A stretch of 62,504 nucleotides of DNA from Perkinsus olseni (taxonomy: Eukaryota; Perkinsozoa; Perkinsida; Perkinsidae): the NCBI GenBank assembly GCA_013115135.1, contig JABANP010000301.1, positions 1 through 62,504 on the forward strand, given 5' to 3'. Positions 15,001 to 25,236 of this stretch are shown here, piece by piece. A program made the position numbers and the translations under genes. The notes under the pieces are model-generated. The model saw nothing but the letters and a program-made list of their open reading frames with translations, was not told the DNA's origin and ran no database searches. Each line of letters starts with the position of its first letter. The stretch's first letter is position 1.

Positions 15001-18000
15001 GTATGCCAAACAAGGGGAGATGAGTTTTGCCTATCGCGCGCGCCCTGCTGATCGATTTGATCTGTTACTCTCTCCCTTCAGTCGATATTGCTGTGTATGT
15101 GGTCCGTGCTGTGATTGGTTCGGTATCTCTGGGTATGCTGCTTGGTATACATGGCCTCACTGCCTTGGCACACATCAGCAACAGGTATCATTCAATCTGA
15201 CGCTGCTGGTCACTTCCACTATTCCCGTCAGCCACCCGCACGCCTCTGATCGCTATGAGCATTCTCTTCGTTCTGCTATCGCATCCGTCCGCTCAGTGAG
15301 CGTCACGCGCCACGAAATTATGGGATAGGTTCGGTCAGTATGACATGACGCTGCAGACCACCATAACGCTCGTTACGGCCTACGCCTCCTTCTTCATCGC
15401 GGAGGTCTACTTCGGGATGTCAGGGGTCATCACGACCTTTACAGCTGGCATGATACTCTCCTGGAGGTGAGCACGATGGAAATTACCGCGCGCCACGAAA
15501 TTATTATCCTCAGGATGCGGCCGCTGTTGATAAGCAGCGAGGCTGTCGATTCGTTCTGGTCGGTGATGGAGTTCGTCTCCAATGCGGTCGTCTTCTTCCT
15601 GGGTGGAGTCCTTTTCGGGGATGCCTGCTACCGTGCGCAGCCGATAGAATTCCTTTGGTGAGCAGCATTGGCACGATGGCGCGTGGCGTGCGAGACAACT
15701 TCGGAAAAGGGCTTGACGTTCATCTTCCAATAATACGATGAATTACGCGGAAACTGAACGCATCTTAGCTTGGCCCTGGCAGAGCATAGTGAGGTCGGTT
15801 AGAACTTTATAGCCCGTACCTTCGTCCTGTGACTAAGCACGATCGTGGCATTTTCGAGAAGTTTGTTCCCTCTCTGGTTGCTCAGGTTGTTGGTGCTGTA
15901 TCTTGCAACCATCGCTAGCCGAGCTATAATGGTCTTCACGTTATCCCCTCTGGTAAATGCTGTCGGGGAGAAGTAATTGCGCATTACATGCTGGCTGCGA
16001 GGGTAGAACCAGGGACATCTCGGTCATTAGATACTCGTGGAAGGAGCTCACGCTATCAGCGTGGAGCGGCGGCCTGCGAGGTGACTCGCCAAGTTGAGCG
16101 CGTCGTTCGCTTTTCGCTAAACCCATGTTCAGGAGGGGTATCCATGGCTTTGGCCGTCTCGCTGTCCCGTTCGACATTCCTCGATGAGGATCAAGCCACT
16201 CAAGTCTTCTTCTATTATGGAGGTGATCGAACGGTTCGGGAATTGGGTCTGCTTCTTTGGACACGAGCAAGCGTCGGGTGATCGTCTTTGAGCTACAGTA
16301 CGGTCACTGTTGTCATCATTCTTCCTATTTGGGCCAGCCACCCGCTCATGTTCATCATGAATACCACAAGTGACTCATGCTGCGGTCAAGTTCGACCAAA
16401 CAACATTCGGTATCTGTAGGAAGGCGGCTTCAGAGTTTACGGAGGCTATCTTTCCCGAGGCCGCGAGGCCTGTCCTTGCCTCCCGTGTTAACGCCCTGGT
16501 AGCGGCTAGCGATGGGAGAACATTTTCCTCCAGGGGTCAGCCTGCTATTGCAGGATGAAACTCTCGGCATCTCCCCCAGGGTTGTTCGACCAGTGATGTG
16601 GATGCCAAATCGAAGCGTGTGCCCGCATCGAGCATGTATGATCCTGTGCTCGTACCGGTGGGGGGTGCCCAGTGGTGAATGAGGTTCTAGTTGGGATACT
16701 ACCGATGGTTTTCGGATCGGCATTCCCCTGATATCGGAATTTCCGATTCGGAAAGTTGGTCGGATCTGGTCGGACGGATCATACTGGATGTCGGATGTCG
16801 AGAGGATCAGTGACATATTGACCACCTTCTACACATGGAGGACCTGCGGGTATCTGTGGCCGCTGTACTTGTTGGTAGGAGCGAGAGGTACCTTGGGACA
16901 GCGTAAGCTTCCAAAGACAGTGCAGGCATTGCCGCCAAGATCGTAGCTCAAGGCTTGAATGGGCTTGCAGTGACGTGTAATTTTTGCCTCAGCTAGAAGC
17001 CATCTTAGCTCAAACTAATCCAGGTGATGAACTCTTGTTGTATGAAAGACTTCATCCAGGGCGTGGCTGATATAGAGTCAAGAAATGAGACAGAGACGGA
17101 GGAAAGCAGCTGCGTTATTCAGCCTGAATATACTTCGCGGCACCCTAGATGGCCTGCAGTTCCTCTAATGCTTGCCAGAACTATTACATGTGGTCTCCGT
17201 GTTCCTGATAGCGCAAGACGGTTCATCATGGAGGCTGGCTGAGCAAGCCAGGCTCAGCGTGTACTCAAGTTGCGTTGATTGGACCGGGTCGAATCGATCC
17301 GTGCCGCACGGGCGCAGGATATGCTGATCTTTTGGCCAGTTGAAGTGCTCAGAATTCAAAATTTCGTTTTCGTGAGTTGTCCCGTAATTTACTGCGGGGA
17401 ATTGCTAGTATGAGTTTGTATACTTAGGCCTAGAATGGATGAGTTTGATCGTCAATGCGATGACCTGTGGGCCTCTAGTGGACTTCCTCGGTCTCTCCCA
17501 TCCGCAAGTAAGTTGCACGGGGACAGGCGCCCGAGGATTCACCTGATTTCAATTCAGTTCTCTGTAGTGGTCAAAATGGAAGCTGTGAGAGCTCGGCTGC
17601 GCGACGCGATCTACGGACATGGACCAACGGGTGGACCAGATGGTTCAGATCTCGTCAACCCTCGCTGATTTTGGCTGCATTCCAGGCCCAGTGGAAGAGC
17701 TGTGTCCAAGCACGTGGAAGTATCTTCATGCTCGGCCAGAGGCTGTGTTGAACTACTTGTTGCAGCACCGGTCGAGCATCACAGGAGGACAACTCTATCA
17801 TTACAAACCGAGTAGCGACAGTACCTTCCGAGATTTCCCTCGGAGAGACGTCCGTAGATCCCACATTTCGGAGGTCTCTGGCGGCGCTAAATTCGACAGA
17901 GGACTTAGGCTCTCAGTCGTCCGTGGAGGCCTCCAGCTCTGAGCTACTGAGTACACAACGAGAAACCTACCTCAATGTGCTGGGTGAGATCCCAGCTCTC

Positions 18001-20375
18001 TTGAGTTCCCCACTGCCGAGGTTTGTATGGCCTCTCGCAGTGGGAGGACGTTCGGTGTCCCATCCCTGCCGATTGAGTTCATCCACAGTATTTGCCTGAC
18101 GTGAGCTCGTTCCGGGAATGAGTAGATCAGTTCATGATGGCACTGCCACAGGCATGTGTAACTCAACCGTGTTGCTGCCTCCGCTCGGACGCGCAGCTTG
18201 GTCGGTGAGCATCTAAAGAGGGGGAGATTTTTTCGCTCGTTTTGATATATCAGTAACCGTTTCGGATATGACCGTTTCGAATCAAGTGATGTATCAAGAT
18301 GATATCTATACTCTGTTAAACTCTATTACTCTAAATTCTTGTTAGGCGGCGAGAAATGAAAATTAGTCGAACTTGTTCAAAAGAAACGCACGCTCATTAT
18401 ATTGCCACTGCTCCTCTCTCATCTCAGCCAGTTTCTACGCGCGAGCCTTGAAGGACGAGATCGTCCCTGGGCAACCGGAGATTGCCGGCTTACTGCTCAG
18501 GACGGTTGAGGACGCTAAAATGAAGGTGGGTTCCGCCAAGCATCAGCAGGCCGAGCCTTTGCAGAGGTCGCTCCTCTCCGACGCGAAATGCCCGTTGTAC
18601 GAAATTCTCGCGTGGACCGGCGTGGCCCCACTGCCAGTTAACAACTTGGCTGCGTTCCGCTTTCCTTCAGGTCTTCGTCGGCCTTCGTGACTGGAAGGCT
18701 GTCCAGAATTTGCTCAGAGTTGGGCGAGATAAGCACACTCATATGAGGAATGCCATGGTGGGTACATGAGATTTCGCGAAAATATGGTATGGATTTTTCG
18801 TGAGGGGGCAGTTTGAGTGAACTTTCTTCTATCAGATACTCCATCTTTTCATGGAATGTAGTCGGAAAACCGTGGAGGTAAGGTGGAGTTGGGGTGGCTG
18901 TGGGCCAGTAGCTCGCGGGAGAGGACAACAGCGTCGTCCTAAAGAGTTTAACTCCCAAACTTGTAGATACACTGTAAAGGTACAGGTAAATCGTTGTTAG
19001 TGTAGATAACTCAACAAGAGTCGTTTATAGTGGTTCTTGAGTTATAGCTACAGTAATAAGAGTAATACGTAAGCTAGGCTAGCAAGGGAGACAGTCACAA
19101 GGGGTGAGACACTCAATTGTGTACAACTTCTCCTCACAATCGTCACTTGTAACGATGCCTTTTTTCGTCCTCAATTCAGCATTACTCGGTAAAACCCTTC
19201 GAATCATGAGTTGTAATTGGGGCTCGATGGAATCGTGTGAAGAGGGCCATCTTGGACTTACAAATGGGAAGAACGTCAAACCCGAAAAATTGGATCGTGG
19301 AATGTGTCGTGTTGCATACCATTTTTGAGTATCTTTCGCTTTGCAGCTGCCATTGGTATCTCCGTTCCTCAGGCAGTGACAGAGTTACTCTGTCCGAGCA
19401 GCGATAGGGAGTACGACCAGCAGCATGAAGGCAGCAAAATAGCCGAGCAGCTGAATAAGGTCTTCGACAACTTGAAGGCAAGCCGTTTTGGCGATCCTGT
19501 CAGGCTTCTGCCGATCTGACAAGCGGACTCGACTGAAGGTCTTATACGCGAAATGTATATACTCGCTGGCCGTTTCACTTCGCTTCCAGTGGGACCAATT
19601 TCTATTTCCTGAGAGAATCCAGTAAAATCATTCATGTGCTGATAAGAGGTATCAATTATCATAGAAGATTGTTTAGAACTCCCTCTGGACTTGTTAGAGG
19701 ATATCACATAACTCGAGAGATCAATCAGTGTCTCTCATTTTCTCCTACCCTGGGGAAGCTCTCTCGAATGGTGATTCTCAGCCAGTGTGGACCAACGTCC
19801 GTTCGGAAGTGGAAGAGAATCTTGGAGAAGCAGAGGCCCTGCTGGGTCGGATGCCCGCGAGAATTGTTCATCTCTCGCACAGGTGAGGCGTCTCCCGGAA
19901 GCTTCCAATTTGATCAGCGTAGAGACTCGTGAGCTCGTTGGGCATGGTACACGATTCTATCACCAAGAATTGCCTTTGAATTATTCAACTACAGCTGTCG
20001 TGTTCGCGAAGCTGCATCTTGAGGGAGGTCACTTGTATTCGCCTGTCTATCGCAAAAGCGTGTATTTTATGCGGTGATGCAAGACAGCAGGTATCAGAAG
20101 GTCGGAGAGGTCATACAGCGGCTACAAGCTGAGCTTTCCCGTATAATCGACTCGGGTCTCCTCGACCAGACAGGTAGAGCGGTTTCATTGTTCTGGAGAA
20201 CTCTTCATTGGCGGCTTCCACAGAGGCTCAGTCGGTGCTAGAGCATATAGACGAGGATATTCACCGTTTACGCAACAGCATGGACTTGCCGGGAAGAACC
20301 CCGAACTTGCTGGTGTAGGAAGACTTCCACGTCACTGCGCCACGAAATTGTATGAATCATCAGGAGGAAGAATGA
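12094..20375 (+). CDS. Na+/H+ exchanger (CPA1/SLC9 family), many exons
   Basis: CPA1 exchangers swap Na+ or K+ for H+ across membranes. The membrane domain is read from short exons at about 13340-16350: MRFIILAVSGGIFLCW; WLTVDPHLMCFVFIPMLMFG (compare the DPHLLLxVFLPxLLF helix); PVALSVCFGAVVSGTEPTAA (usual SATDPVA); TLMETESLLGDGMLIVLYS (usual GESLxNDGxAxVLY); FFIAEVYFGMSGVITTFTAG; SFWSVMEFVSNAVVFFLGG; and SGGLRGGVSMALAVSLS. The usual Asn of the ion-site ND pair is Gly, while the Asp is kept. A signal-like N-terminus (MRLPLSAALLWHGVAEV) starts at 12094. After the membrane domain come acidic and helical exons (for example VFVGLRDWKAVQNLLRVGRD, YQKVGEVIQRLQAELSRIID) to a stop near 20375, typical of a long cytoplasmic tail. 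I cannot exclude that the N-terminal exons or the tail belong to separate genes. Confidence 0.75.
13578..13597 (-). repeat. repeat family B in exchanger intron
   Basis: The sequence gaatttcgtggcgagtgac is the reverse complement of GTCACTCGCCACGAAATT. It ends 4 nt before the acceptor gcttcag. Confidence 0.65.
15301..15320 (+). repeat. repeat family B in exchanger intron
   Basis: The sequence cgtcacgcgccacgaaatta matches the family-B core in forward orientation. It is in non-coding sequence directly upstream of a conserved transmembrane exon. Confidence 0.65.
15482..15505 (+). repeat. repeat family B in a 47-nt exchanger intron
   Basis: The sequence accgcgcgccacgaaattat lies in the intron gtgagcacgatgg...attatcctcag between two conserved transmembrane exons (about 15468-15514). 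Confidence 0.7.
20331..20349 (+). repeat. repeat family B in last exchanger intron
   Basis: The sequence gtcactgcgccacgaaattg lies in the 51-nt intron 20313-20363. It shares GTCACTGCGCCACGAAAT exactly with the copy at 59533-59552, almost 40 kb away. Confidence 0.7.
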
Positions 20376-20536
20376 CATCTCGCTGGAGGACGAGTAAACA
20401 TCAGGATCCCATGCTTGTTGTTGTCATTTCCGAAGTATCATGAGAGTGGAAGATCGCGTTGCAGTGGGCCCTAACGGCTGTGGGGAAGGGGGGATGGCCG
20501 GGATTCTCGTCTCTGCAGTCTCGATTGCTTGTTTAC

Positions 20537-21331
20537 ATGGCTGAGTCGTCGGAGAAGTCCGCGGTGCATTCTTTTTTCTGCTGTTTTCCTCGAGGGCGTT
20601 TGAGCTCTGTTCCTGAGAGTTCCAACGGCGGTAGCATCATATGGCACGGCGGATTGCCGTACAGAATTGAAGACGATGTTATTGAAGGGAAGAACGAGCA
20701 GTACAAGTACGTTGAGACTGATGTGAAGCTGACAGAAGAAGTGTCGCTAAAAGTGATGGAACAGCCGGACAGACCGTCGATCGCTGCGGTCCTGTGGCCC
20801 AGTGGAAGATTACTCGCCCGAGCGATTATTGAGGGTCGGGTTTCGCTGCCTTCTCACGGCAGAGTGATCGAAATCGGTGCTGGTGTTGGGCTGCCGAGTC
20901 TGGCGGCGGCGAAGAAGTATCCTGAGCTGGATGTGACAGTCACTGATCGGCCTGAGGTTCTAGGCTTGATATCTGCAAACATCGAGGCAAACGGGTTACA
21001 AGGGCATGCGAGAGCTGAGGCATTTGACTGGTCGAACAGAGCTCATCATGAAAAGATTCGCGCGCAGAAGTGGGACGTGGTATTGGCGGCGGATGTTGTT
21101 TACTTCGAGGAACAGGATCCCTTGCTGTATGCTCTTTCTGCTGTCGCTGAGGACCGCCCGGACACTTTGATCGTCTTGGCGTACAGGACACGGACTCCTG
21201 AGGATCTTGAATACCTTCAGAGTCGAGTGCTCTCGGCGTTCAGATTGGTGGACAGATTCTCGATGGAGGCCCCGGGCTGCGGGCGATCGGAGATACTGTC
21301 TCTCAGATGGAGAGGCGATAGGAGTTGTTGA
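20537..21331 (+). CDS. METTL21/FAM86-type protein lysine methyltransferase
   Basis: This is a seven-beta-strand SAM-dependent methyltransferase of the Methyltransf_16 family, most members of which methylate lysines on cytosolic proteins such as chaperones or elongation factors. The SAM-binding motif I is clear (RVIEIGAGVGLPSLAAAK), followed by the motif II acidic position (DVTVTDRPEVLGLISANIE) and the family's strand 4-5 segment (WDVVLAADVVYFEEQDPLL). The preceding PSIAAVLWPSGRLLARAI matches the usual WxSxxxLxxxL element. The length of 264 residues from the ATG at 20537 is typical. An upstream in-frame start at 20459 would add 26 less typical residues. The gene is intronless. The substrate cannot be told from sequence. 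Confidence 0.85.
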   Translation: MAESSEKSAVHSFFCCFPRGRLSSVPESSNGGSIIWHGGLPYRIEDDVIEGKNEQYKYVETDVKLTEEVSLKVMEQPDRPSIAAVLWPSGRLLARAIIEGRVSLPSHGRVIEIGAGVGLPSLAAAKKYPELDVTVTDRPEVLGLISANIEANGLQGHARAEAFDWSNRAHHEKIRAQKWDVVLAADVVYFEEQDPLLYALSAVAEDRPDTLIVLAYRTRTPEDLEYLQSRVLSAFRLVDRFSMEAPGCGRSEILSLRWRGDRSC

Positions 21332-21361
21332 GTTGCTCTACGTTACTGTTGTGTTGGTCAA

Positions 21362-21548
21362 ATGAATATGTTTGGGATGTTTATTATCATAGGTCTGTTT
21401 GTAGCTGCGGTGAGCGCCGGAACCTCCGCCCTGGCAAATATCCTCTGCGGTAGCGACGAGTATTTGACGAGTAAGTCTCGTAGCATCAGGTATCATCGAG
21501 TTGTTTCGCGGCCTGGGCGAGGTGCGAGAGGCTCTGACCCGAGTCTAA
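21362..21548 (+). CDS. tiny secreted or membrane-anchored protein
   Basis: The ATG at 21362 opens a strong hydrophobic segment (MNMFGMFIIIGLFVAAVSAG) with a signal-peptide-like AVSA ending. A short intron restores an alternative ending, IIELFRGLGEVREALTRV, with its stop at 21546-21548. The phases fit a 40-nt intron (gtagcgacg...tagcatcag) and equally a 19-nt one (gtaagtctcgtagcatcag). I prefer the longer. Unspliced, the frame runs to 21622. The product is about 47-54 residues with no recognised family. Confidence 0.4.
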
Positions 21549-21856
21549 GACGCTGCTTCGCGTTCATTCCGGCAGCAGACGGAGGTGAGCGCAAACTCCG
21601 TAACGGGCGTGTATCGGCCTAAGCCTCTGAGGCTTATCCTCACTTAAGAGTCGCTCAGCTGGCTTCCCCGGCTCATTTATGCACGAAAAGGCTGACTTGC
21701 ATAACGGTTTGGGTCGGTCGGCAGGGTCCGGTAATTTTCGCGCGCCCATAACATAACAATGGATGATGAAACGGTTCTGAAACGGTGTCCATCGATTTTC
21801 ACTCTCATTATACCTTTCGAAGTTTATTAATAAACTCTCCTTATTAGCAAGTTATC

Positions 21857-22510
21857 TCAAAAAAAGCGATTTGCATAACGGCTTGGTTCGCACTGTACAC
21901 ATATTTTAGCTATATTTTGACTGTAATCTGCTTCTGATTCTGCGGAGTGCATTTTGACCTGAGTAACAGAGTGACCCGAATTATCATTAAGATTCAAATC
22001 AGATCGCTGTGAGTGGCTGCGTTCAGCCAAGAGCGTGCTCAAATTGTATGGCCCGTCAAGATGCTCTGCACCCCGACTGAGTATCACAGGCTGTCGCGAT
22101 ATTTCTTTGAAAATACGGCTGAACAAGTCTCTTGGACTCTCGAGTACATCACAGCACAGCAGCTGGCCACAGCGTGAGGTTCCGTTCGAACCGTTCAAAG
22201 ACCCGCATGGGGCTGGAGGTGTCAGAGCTGGCGCGTGTCCCGTTACCCTTTGCGGCCCGCTACAAATTTGTTCCGCCGAGAGAGAATATTGTAGCGCGCG
22301 AAAATTTGGTCCAGACGCGGACCAAATCTTAATGAGCTTAATGCTACTGGTTTCCGCGCGGAATATATTGAGTTCTTCTTGATTATAACTTAGTGCGAGC
22401 GGCACTGTCCGGTAAAGTTCGAAAATACTGAACGCTGCTGTATCCATTTCTGCCCTAGAGCACATCTCAAGTATGGTATGTGTTGTATGGTCCCAAAGGC
22501 TTTGGGCCAA
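21857..22510 (-). CDS. unrecognised minus-strand gene with probable intron
   Basis: An open frame of 217 codons runs leftward from 22510. Its first part reads as a normal soluble protein (MDTAAFSIFELYRTVPLALS, then YNQEELNIFRAETSSIKLI). A candidate intron (donor gtccgcgtctgg, acceptor caaatttgtag) falls near 22260-22325 and contains a family-B-like core, so part of the apparent frame is probably intron. No domain is recognised and the 3' end is uncertain. Confidence 0.4.
   Translation of the reverse strand: MAQSLWDHTTHTILEMCSRAEMDTAAFSIFELYRTVPLALSYNQEELNIFRAETSSIKLIKIWSASGPNFRALQYSLSAEQICSGPQRVTGHAPALTPPAPCGSLNGSNGTSRCGQLLCCDVLESPRDLFSRIFKEISRQPVILSRGAEHLDGPYNLSTLLAERSHSQRSDLNLNDNSGHSVTQVKMHSAESEADYSQNIAKICVQCEPSRYANRFF
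22287..22306 (-). repeat. divergent repeat family B
   Basis: The reverse complement reads aaattttcgcgcgctacaat. This matches the variant at 4594-4612 (AAATTTTCGCGCGCCACAAA) in all but one of the shared positions and again sits in a probable intron. A similar sequence, aattttcgcgcgcccataac, occurs at about 21732-21751. Confidence 0.45.
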
Positions 22511-23231
22511 AGCTGCAGAGGGATGTGAGAATAGGGGACGAAAGGAACCAGCTAGGCGATAGCTGGAATATGAAGTTGGGATTCACGCAGCCCTTCCGAG
22601 TTTGTGCACTCATGACACAGGTGACGGGCTTCGTCCATCATAGGTTACCTGATTCAGGAACTATTTCTAAACCTCGCTCAAAGCAAGCTTCACCTGAAGC
22701 TGAGCCCGGAGGATCTCATTGATAGAAGATCGCCGGCAGTGGTAGAGAGTAAAGTCTTCAGTCTTATACAGTACCCATGGGATGAACTATTCTGAATTCC
22801 TTGTCGCAACTCGTAGTACGAGTGGTGACGACTCGTCATCACTCTCCGTCACCGCAATTGCTCGTCACTGACGAGCGGTTCATTTAAAAATGCGCAAGAC
22901 TCGTGCATCAACATGTCGGGGATCCTCAGCCTCAAAGAAGAGCGGAGCTCAGTTACTCGGTGCGAGTATAAGCCCGAGGTGCTCGACGCTCGAAGAGGAT
23001 GGACATTTCTCGCTCGCCTCGGGCGTGCTTCTGTGCCATAAACCGAGCTGAGTATCGTTTCCGTAGGTCGGTCTTGGTCTTGTGTCTTGCATATTGCGAA
23101 AGCCGCGCTTCATCGCTAAGCGCTCGCTGCACTATCGCGTGCAATCGCGGGTTCTCATGGAACGTGAAAGAAGCCTTAGCTTTGTCGTCTCAGCCTTGGG
23201 GAGATTTTACAACGTTCATTCCGTCGAATTG
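22511..23231. other. intergenic, hairpin-rich
   Basis: No gene was found. Perfect short inverted repeats cluster at about 22808-22880 (ACTCGTAgTACGAGT; TGACGAcTCGTCA; GCTCGTCactGACGAGC), all based on CTCGT/ACGAG words. No promoter element is recognisable ahead of the gene at 23232. Confidence 0.4.
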
Positions 23232-24245
23232 ATGAGGGTTCACGTCGTCGTATACCTGGTCACAGCCCTCTTCGTTCCTGTGACCGGCGAAGATGTTTAC
23301 TGCCACAAGACCAGCAAGTATAAGTTGTGTGCTACGGTGACCTCCGCAAAGAATCAACATCTGCTGAACTTCAAGGCTACGCCGTTTTCTGAGGGACCGA
23401 AAATAAGATTCGCCACAGGCGACTTGCCCTTTGTATACCAGCGAGACAACCGGTGCTGGATTCCAAGGGGGCCAGTGACTGATGCTCACGAGGAGATGTT
23501 CTCCGGTGTGAGAGAAATTACCAAGCTCCCATGGATGGTTCTCAAAAACATCAAAGTGTGTCCAAGGAGGGATGGCATGTTAATCATTGATGCCGCTAAG
23601 CGCAGTCGCAGAGTTTTTCTAACGAATACCCGATCCACCGCGGAGGAAAAGCGCCGACTTGAGGATGCGTTTAGACCTCTCCCAGCCAATAGAAAGAGGA
23701 AGAGCCCGGGCGCCCACATCACCGAACCGCGGCCTCTTGAGAGAGGGGGAGACGCTCTGTCCAGCGGCCATCGGGAGAGCTCGTCCCGTGGAATGCCCAG
23801 TGGGCACTTCTGCAATTCCCAGCCTGTAGGTGGACTGACTAAGCTATTGGTGACTTTGAGCAATGATGGTGAGACAGTCAATGCATCACTCCTGTTCTTC
23901 GGCGATAAACCACTGGCCGCGGTCGGCATGAAAAGGGTACACGTTATCAGTTCTCTACCACTATCGTCGTCGTCTCTCGTGCCTGGCCGTCCCGGGCTGT
24001 CACTGTGGAGCGTCGAGCGGGGTTTGGCAGATTCTGCCCACATTAAGAGCACAGACAAGATTCTTGAGGCTGTCGGGAAGGAGGCAAGCATACCGTTACT
24101 CGATACTAAGAACCTTCACATTCTTTCTGACGAAAACAGCGGAAGCATCGGCGCCTTCTTCGGGAGCAGCGATGTTCTCGGGACTCCGGCACTGTGGGTT
24201 CCTTTGGCGAGAACGGCTTGTCGGATTGTGGACCACAATTTGTGA
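23232..24245 (+). CDS. secreted protein, tandem family member 1
   Basis: The product has 337 residues with a signal peptide (MRVHVVVYLVTALFVPVTG). An N-terminal module follows with conserved cysteines (EDVYCHKTSKYKLCATVTS; NRCWIPRG; NIKVCPRRDG MLIID). Next is a basic linker (LPANRKRKSPGA), and then a C-terminal module (GMPSGHFCNSQPVGGL ... GLSLWSVERGLADSA ... GTPALWVPLARTACRI). All these blocks recur in the copies at 25237-26265 and 29474-30594, which defines the family. No known domain is recognised and the function is unknown. The lysine/arginine cluster could be a nuclear signal or a processing site (inference). An in-frame upstream ATG at 23082 is less likely because it buries the signal peptide. 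Confidence 0.75.
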   Translation: MRVHVVVYLVTALFVPVTGEDVYCHKTSKYKLCATVTSAKNQHLLNFKATPFSEGPKIRFATGDLPFVYQRDNRCWIPRGPVTDAHEEMFSGVREITKLPWMVLKNIKVCPRRDGMLIIDAAKRSRRVFLTNTRSTAEEKRRLEDAFRPLPANRKRKSPGAHITEPRPLERGGDALSSGHRESSSRGMPSGHFCNSQPVGGLTKLLVTLSNDGETVNASLLFFGDKPLAAVGMKRVHVISSLPLSSSSLVPGRPGLSLWSVERGLADSAHIKSTDKILEAVGKEASIPLLDTKNLHILSDENSGSIGAFFGSSDVLGTPALWVPLARTACRIVDHNL

Positions 24246-25236
24246 ATTTCGATTTTCGGAGGCTGCTCGGAGGAGAATCTCCGCCGGAGATGTTTGTTGC
24301 GCCGTGTCTCCATTTCCAAAGCGTATTTATCAAGTTGTCACTCGGGCGTATTCATGTCCTTACGTTGTGAGTTGTCGGTGATGTGGTATCATAAGCTCGG
24401 TGTTGCAATCAACGGCAACGGAGAAGTGTTTGTAGTATCAACGGTGGCGCAGCGGAAGTCCTTCCCGCGCAGGATAGGTTTGACAGTCTTGGAACCTCGG
24501 CGGGCATCCCCTTGCCGGAGGGTTCTTCTCCGAGGCGACATGGACGATCTCGCCCTGGCTCATTCATCTCTACTTTAGAGAGGCCGAAAGCGTACCGCGA
24601 ATACGCCGGAAATTTCTAGTTCGGGTTGAGCTCAGGCCACATTCGGAGCCCGCGAAGCTCTCATGAGACGCGGCTCACGACTCGTAGGTCATGACGAGAC
24701 CCCGATGGGCTCGCTCGAAACCCAGAGATGAGCCACTGAGTCAGATCTCAGTTTCCTGAAGCGAGCCGCGAGTGCTTCTTAGGTCGACAGAGGAAGTATG
24801 AGCTCACAGTCAAGCGGGCTCTGCTTACCGGAGTCGAGTGGCTCGAAAGAGACGGCTTTAACGAGTCATGCGCCACGATTCGCGCTGAGGGCATTTTCCA
24901 TGATGAAACGAGCGATTCCGCGTTGCTCGTGAGACGACGCAGGCAGCTTTCCTTCCTGGCACCGATATATATCAGTCTTAGAGTAGATTCTAGGAGATAC
25001 GTTGTACCCTCGGAAATCTGAGGGTTCTGTTGAGCAGCAAACCACCATCAGAGTCGCCCAGGGCTCAGTGATGGCAGTTTGCTGAGTCTGGGCCAGACTC
25101 AACAGACTGCTAGGTCTGTCAAAGACTTAGCGACACCATTTATAACAGCGTGCGGTAATCCCTGTATGTCTCGAGGCTCCCCTCAGCGACTCATTTCAGT
25201 CCTGGCCCAGTCGTTGGTTGTTCTCCCTTCTTGTGA
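24246..25236. other. intergenic, no gene
   Basis: No supported exon was found. There is a perfect inverted repeat at about 25083-25101 (TGAGTCTGGgCCAGACTCA). An open frame at 24294-24578 lacks protein-like features. Confidence 0.4.

Noticed and set aside
15888..15915. gctgtatcttgcaaccatcg looked like an inverted family-A repeat.
   Set aside because: It encodes the conserved exchanger helix (VLYLATIASRAIM) in frame, so the resemblance is explained by coding sequence.
16998..17013. agccatcttagctcaa closely resembles the dinoflagellate/Perkinsus spliced-leader core as I recall it, suggesting a genomic spliced-leader relic.
   Set aside because: It lies in an exon-like frame of the exchanger tail (LEAILAQTNP after acceptor gcctcag), lacks the 5' and 3' ends of the leader, and is not at a gene start. 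Chance similarity in coding sequence is more likely.
21471..21489. Possible 19-nt introns here and at about 26698-26716 and 58898-58916, which would be exceptionally small.
   Set aside because: In each case a longer intron (40, 61 and 43 nt) using another donor gives the same phase and fits the usual intron size of this genome.
22953..23144. CRISPR-like or ordered direct-repeat arrays.
   Set aside because: No regularly spaced identical repeats with unique spacers occur here or anywhere else in the window. The hairpins seen have unrelated stems.
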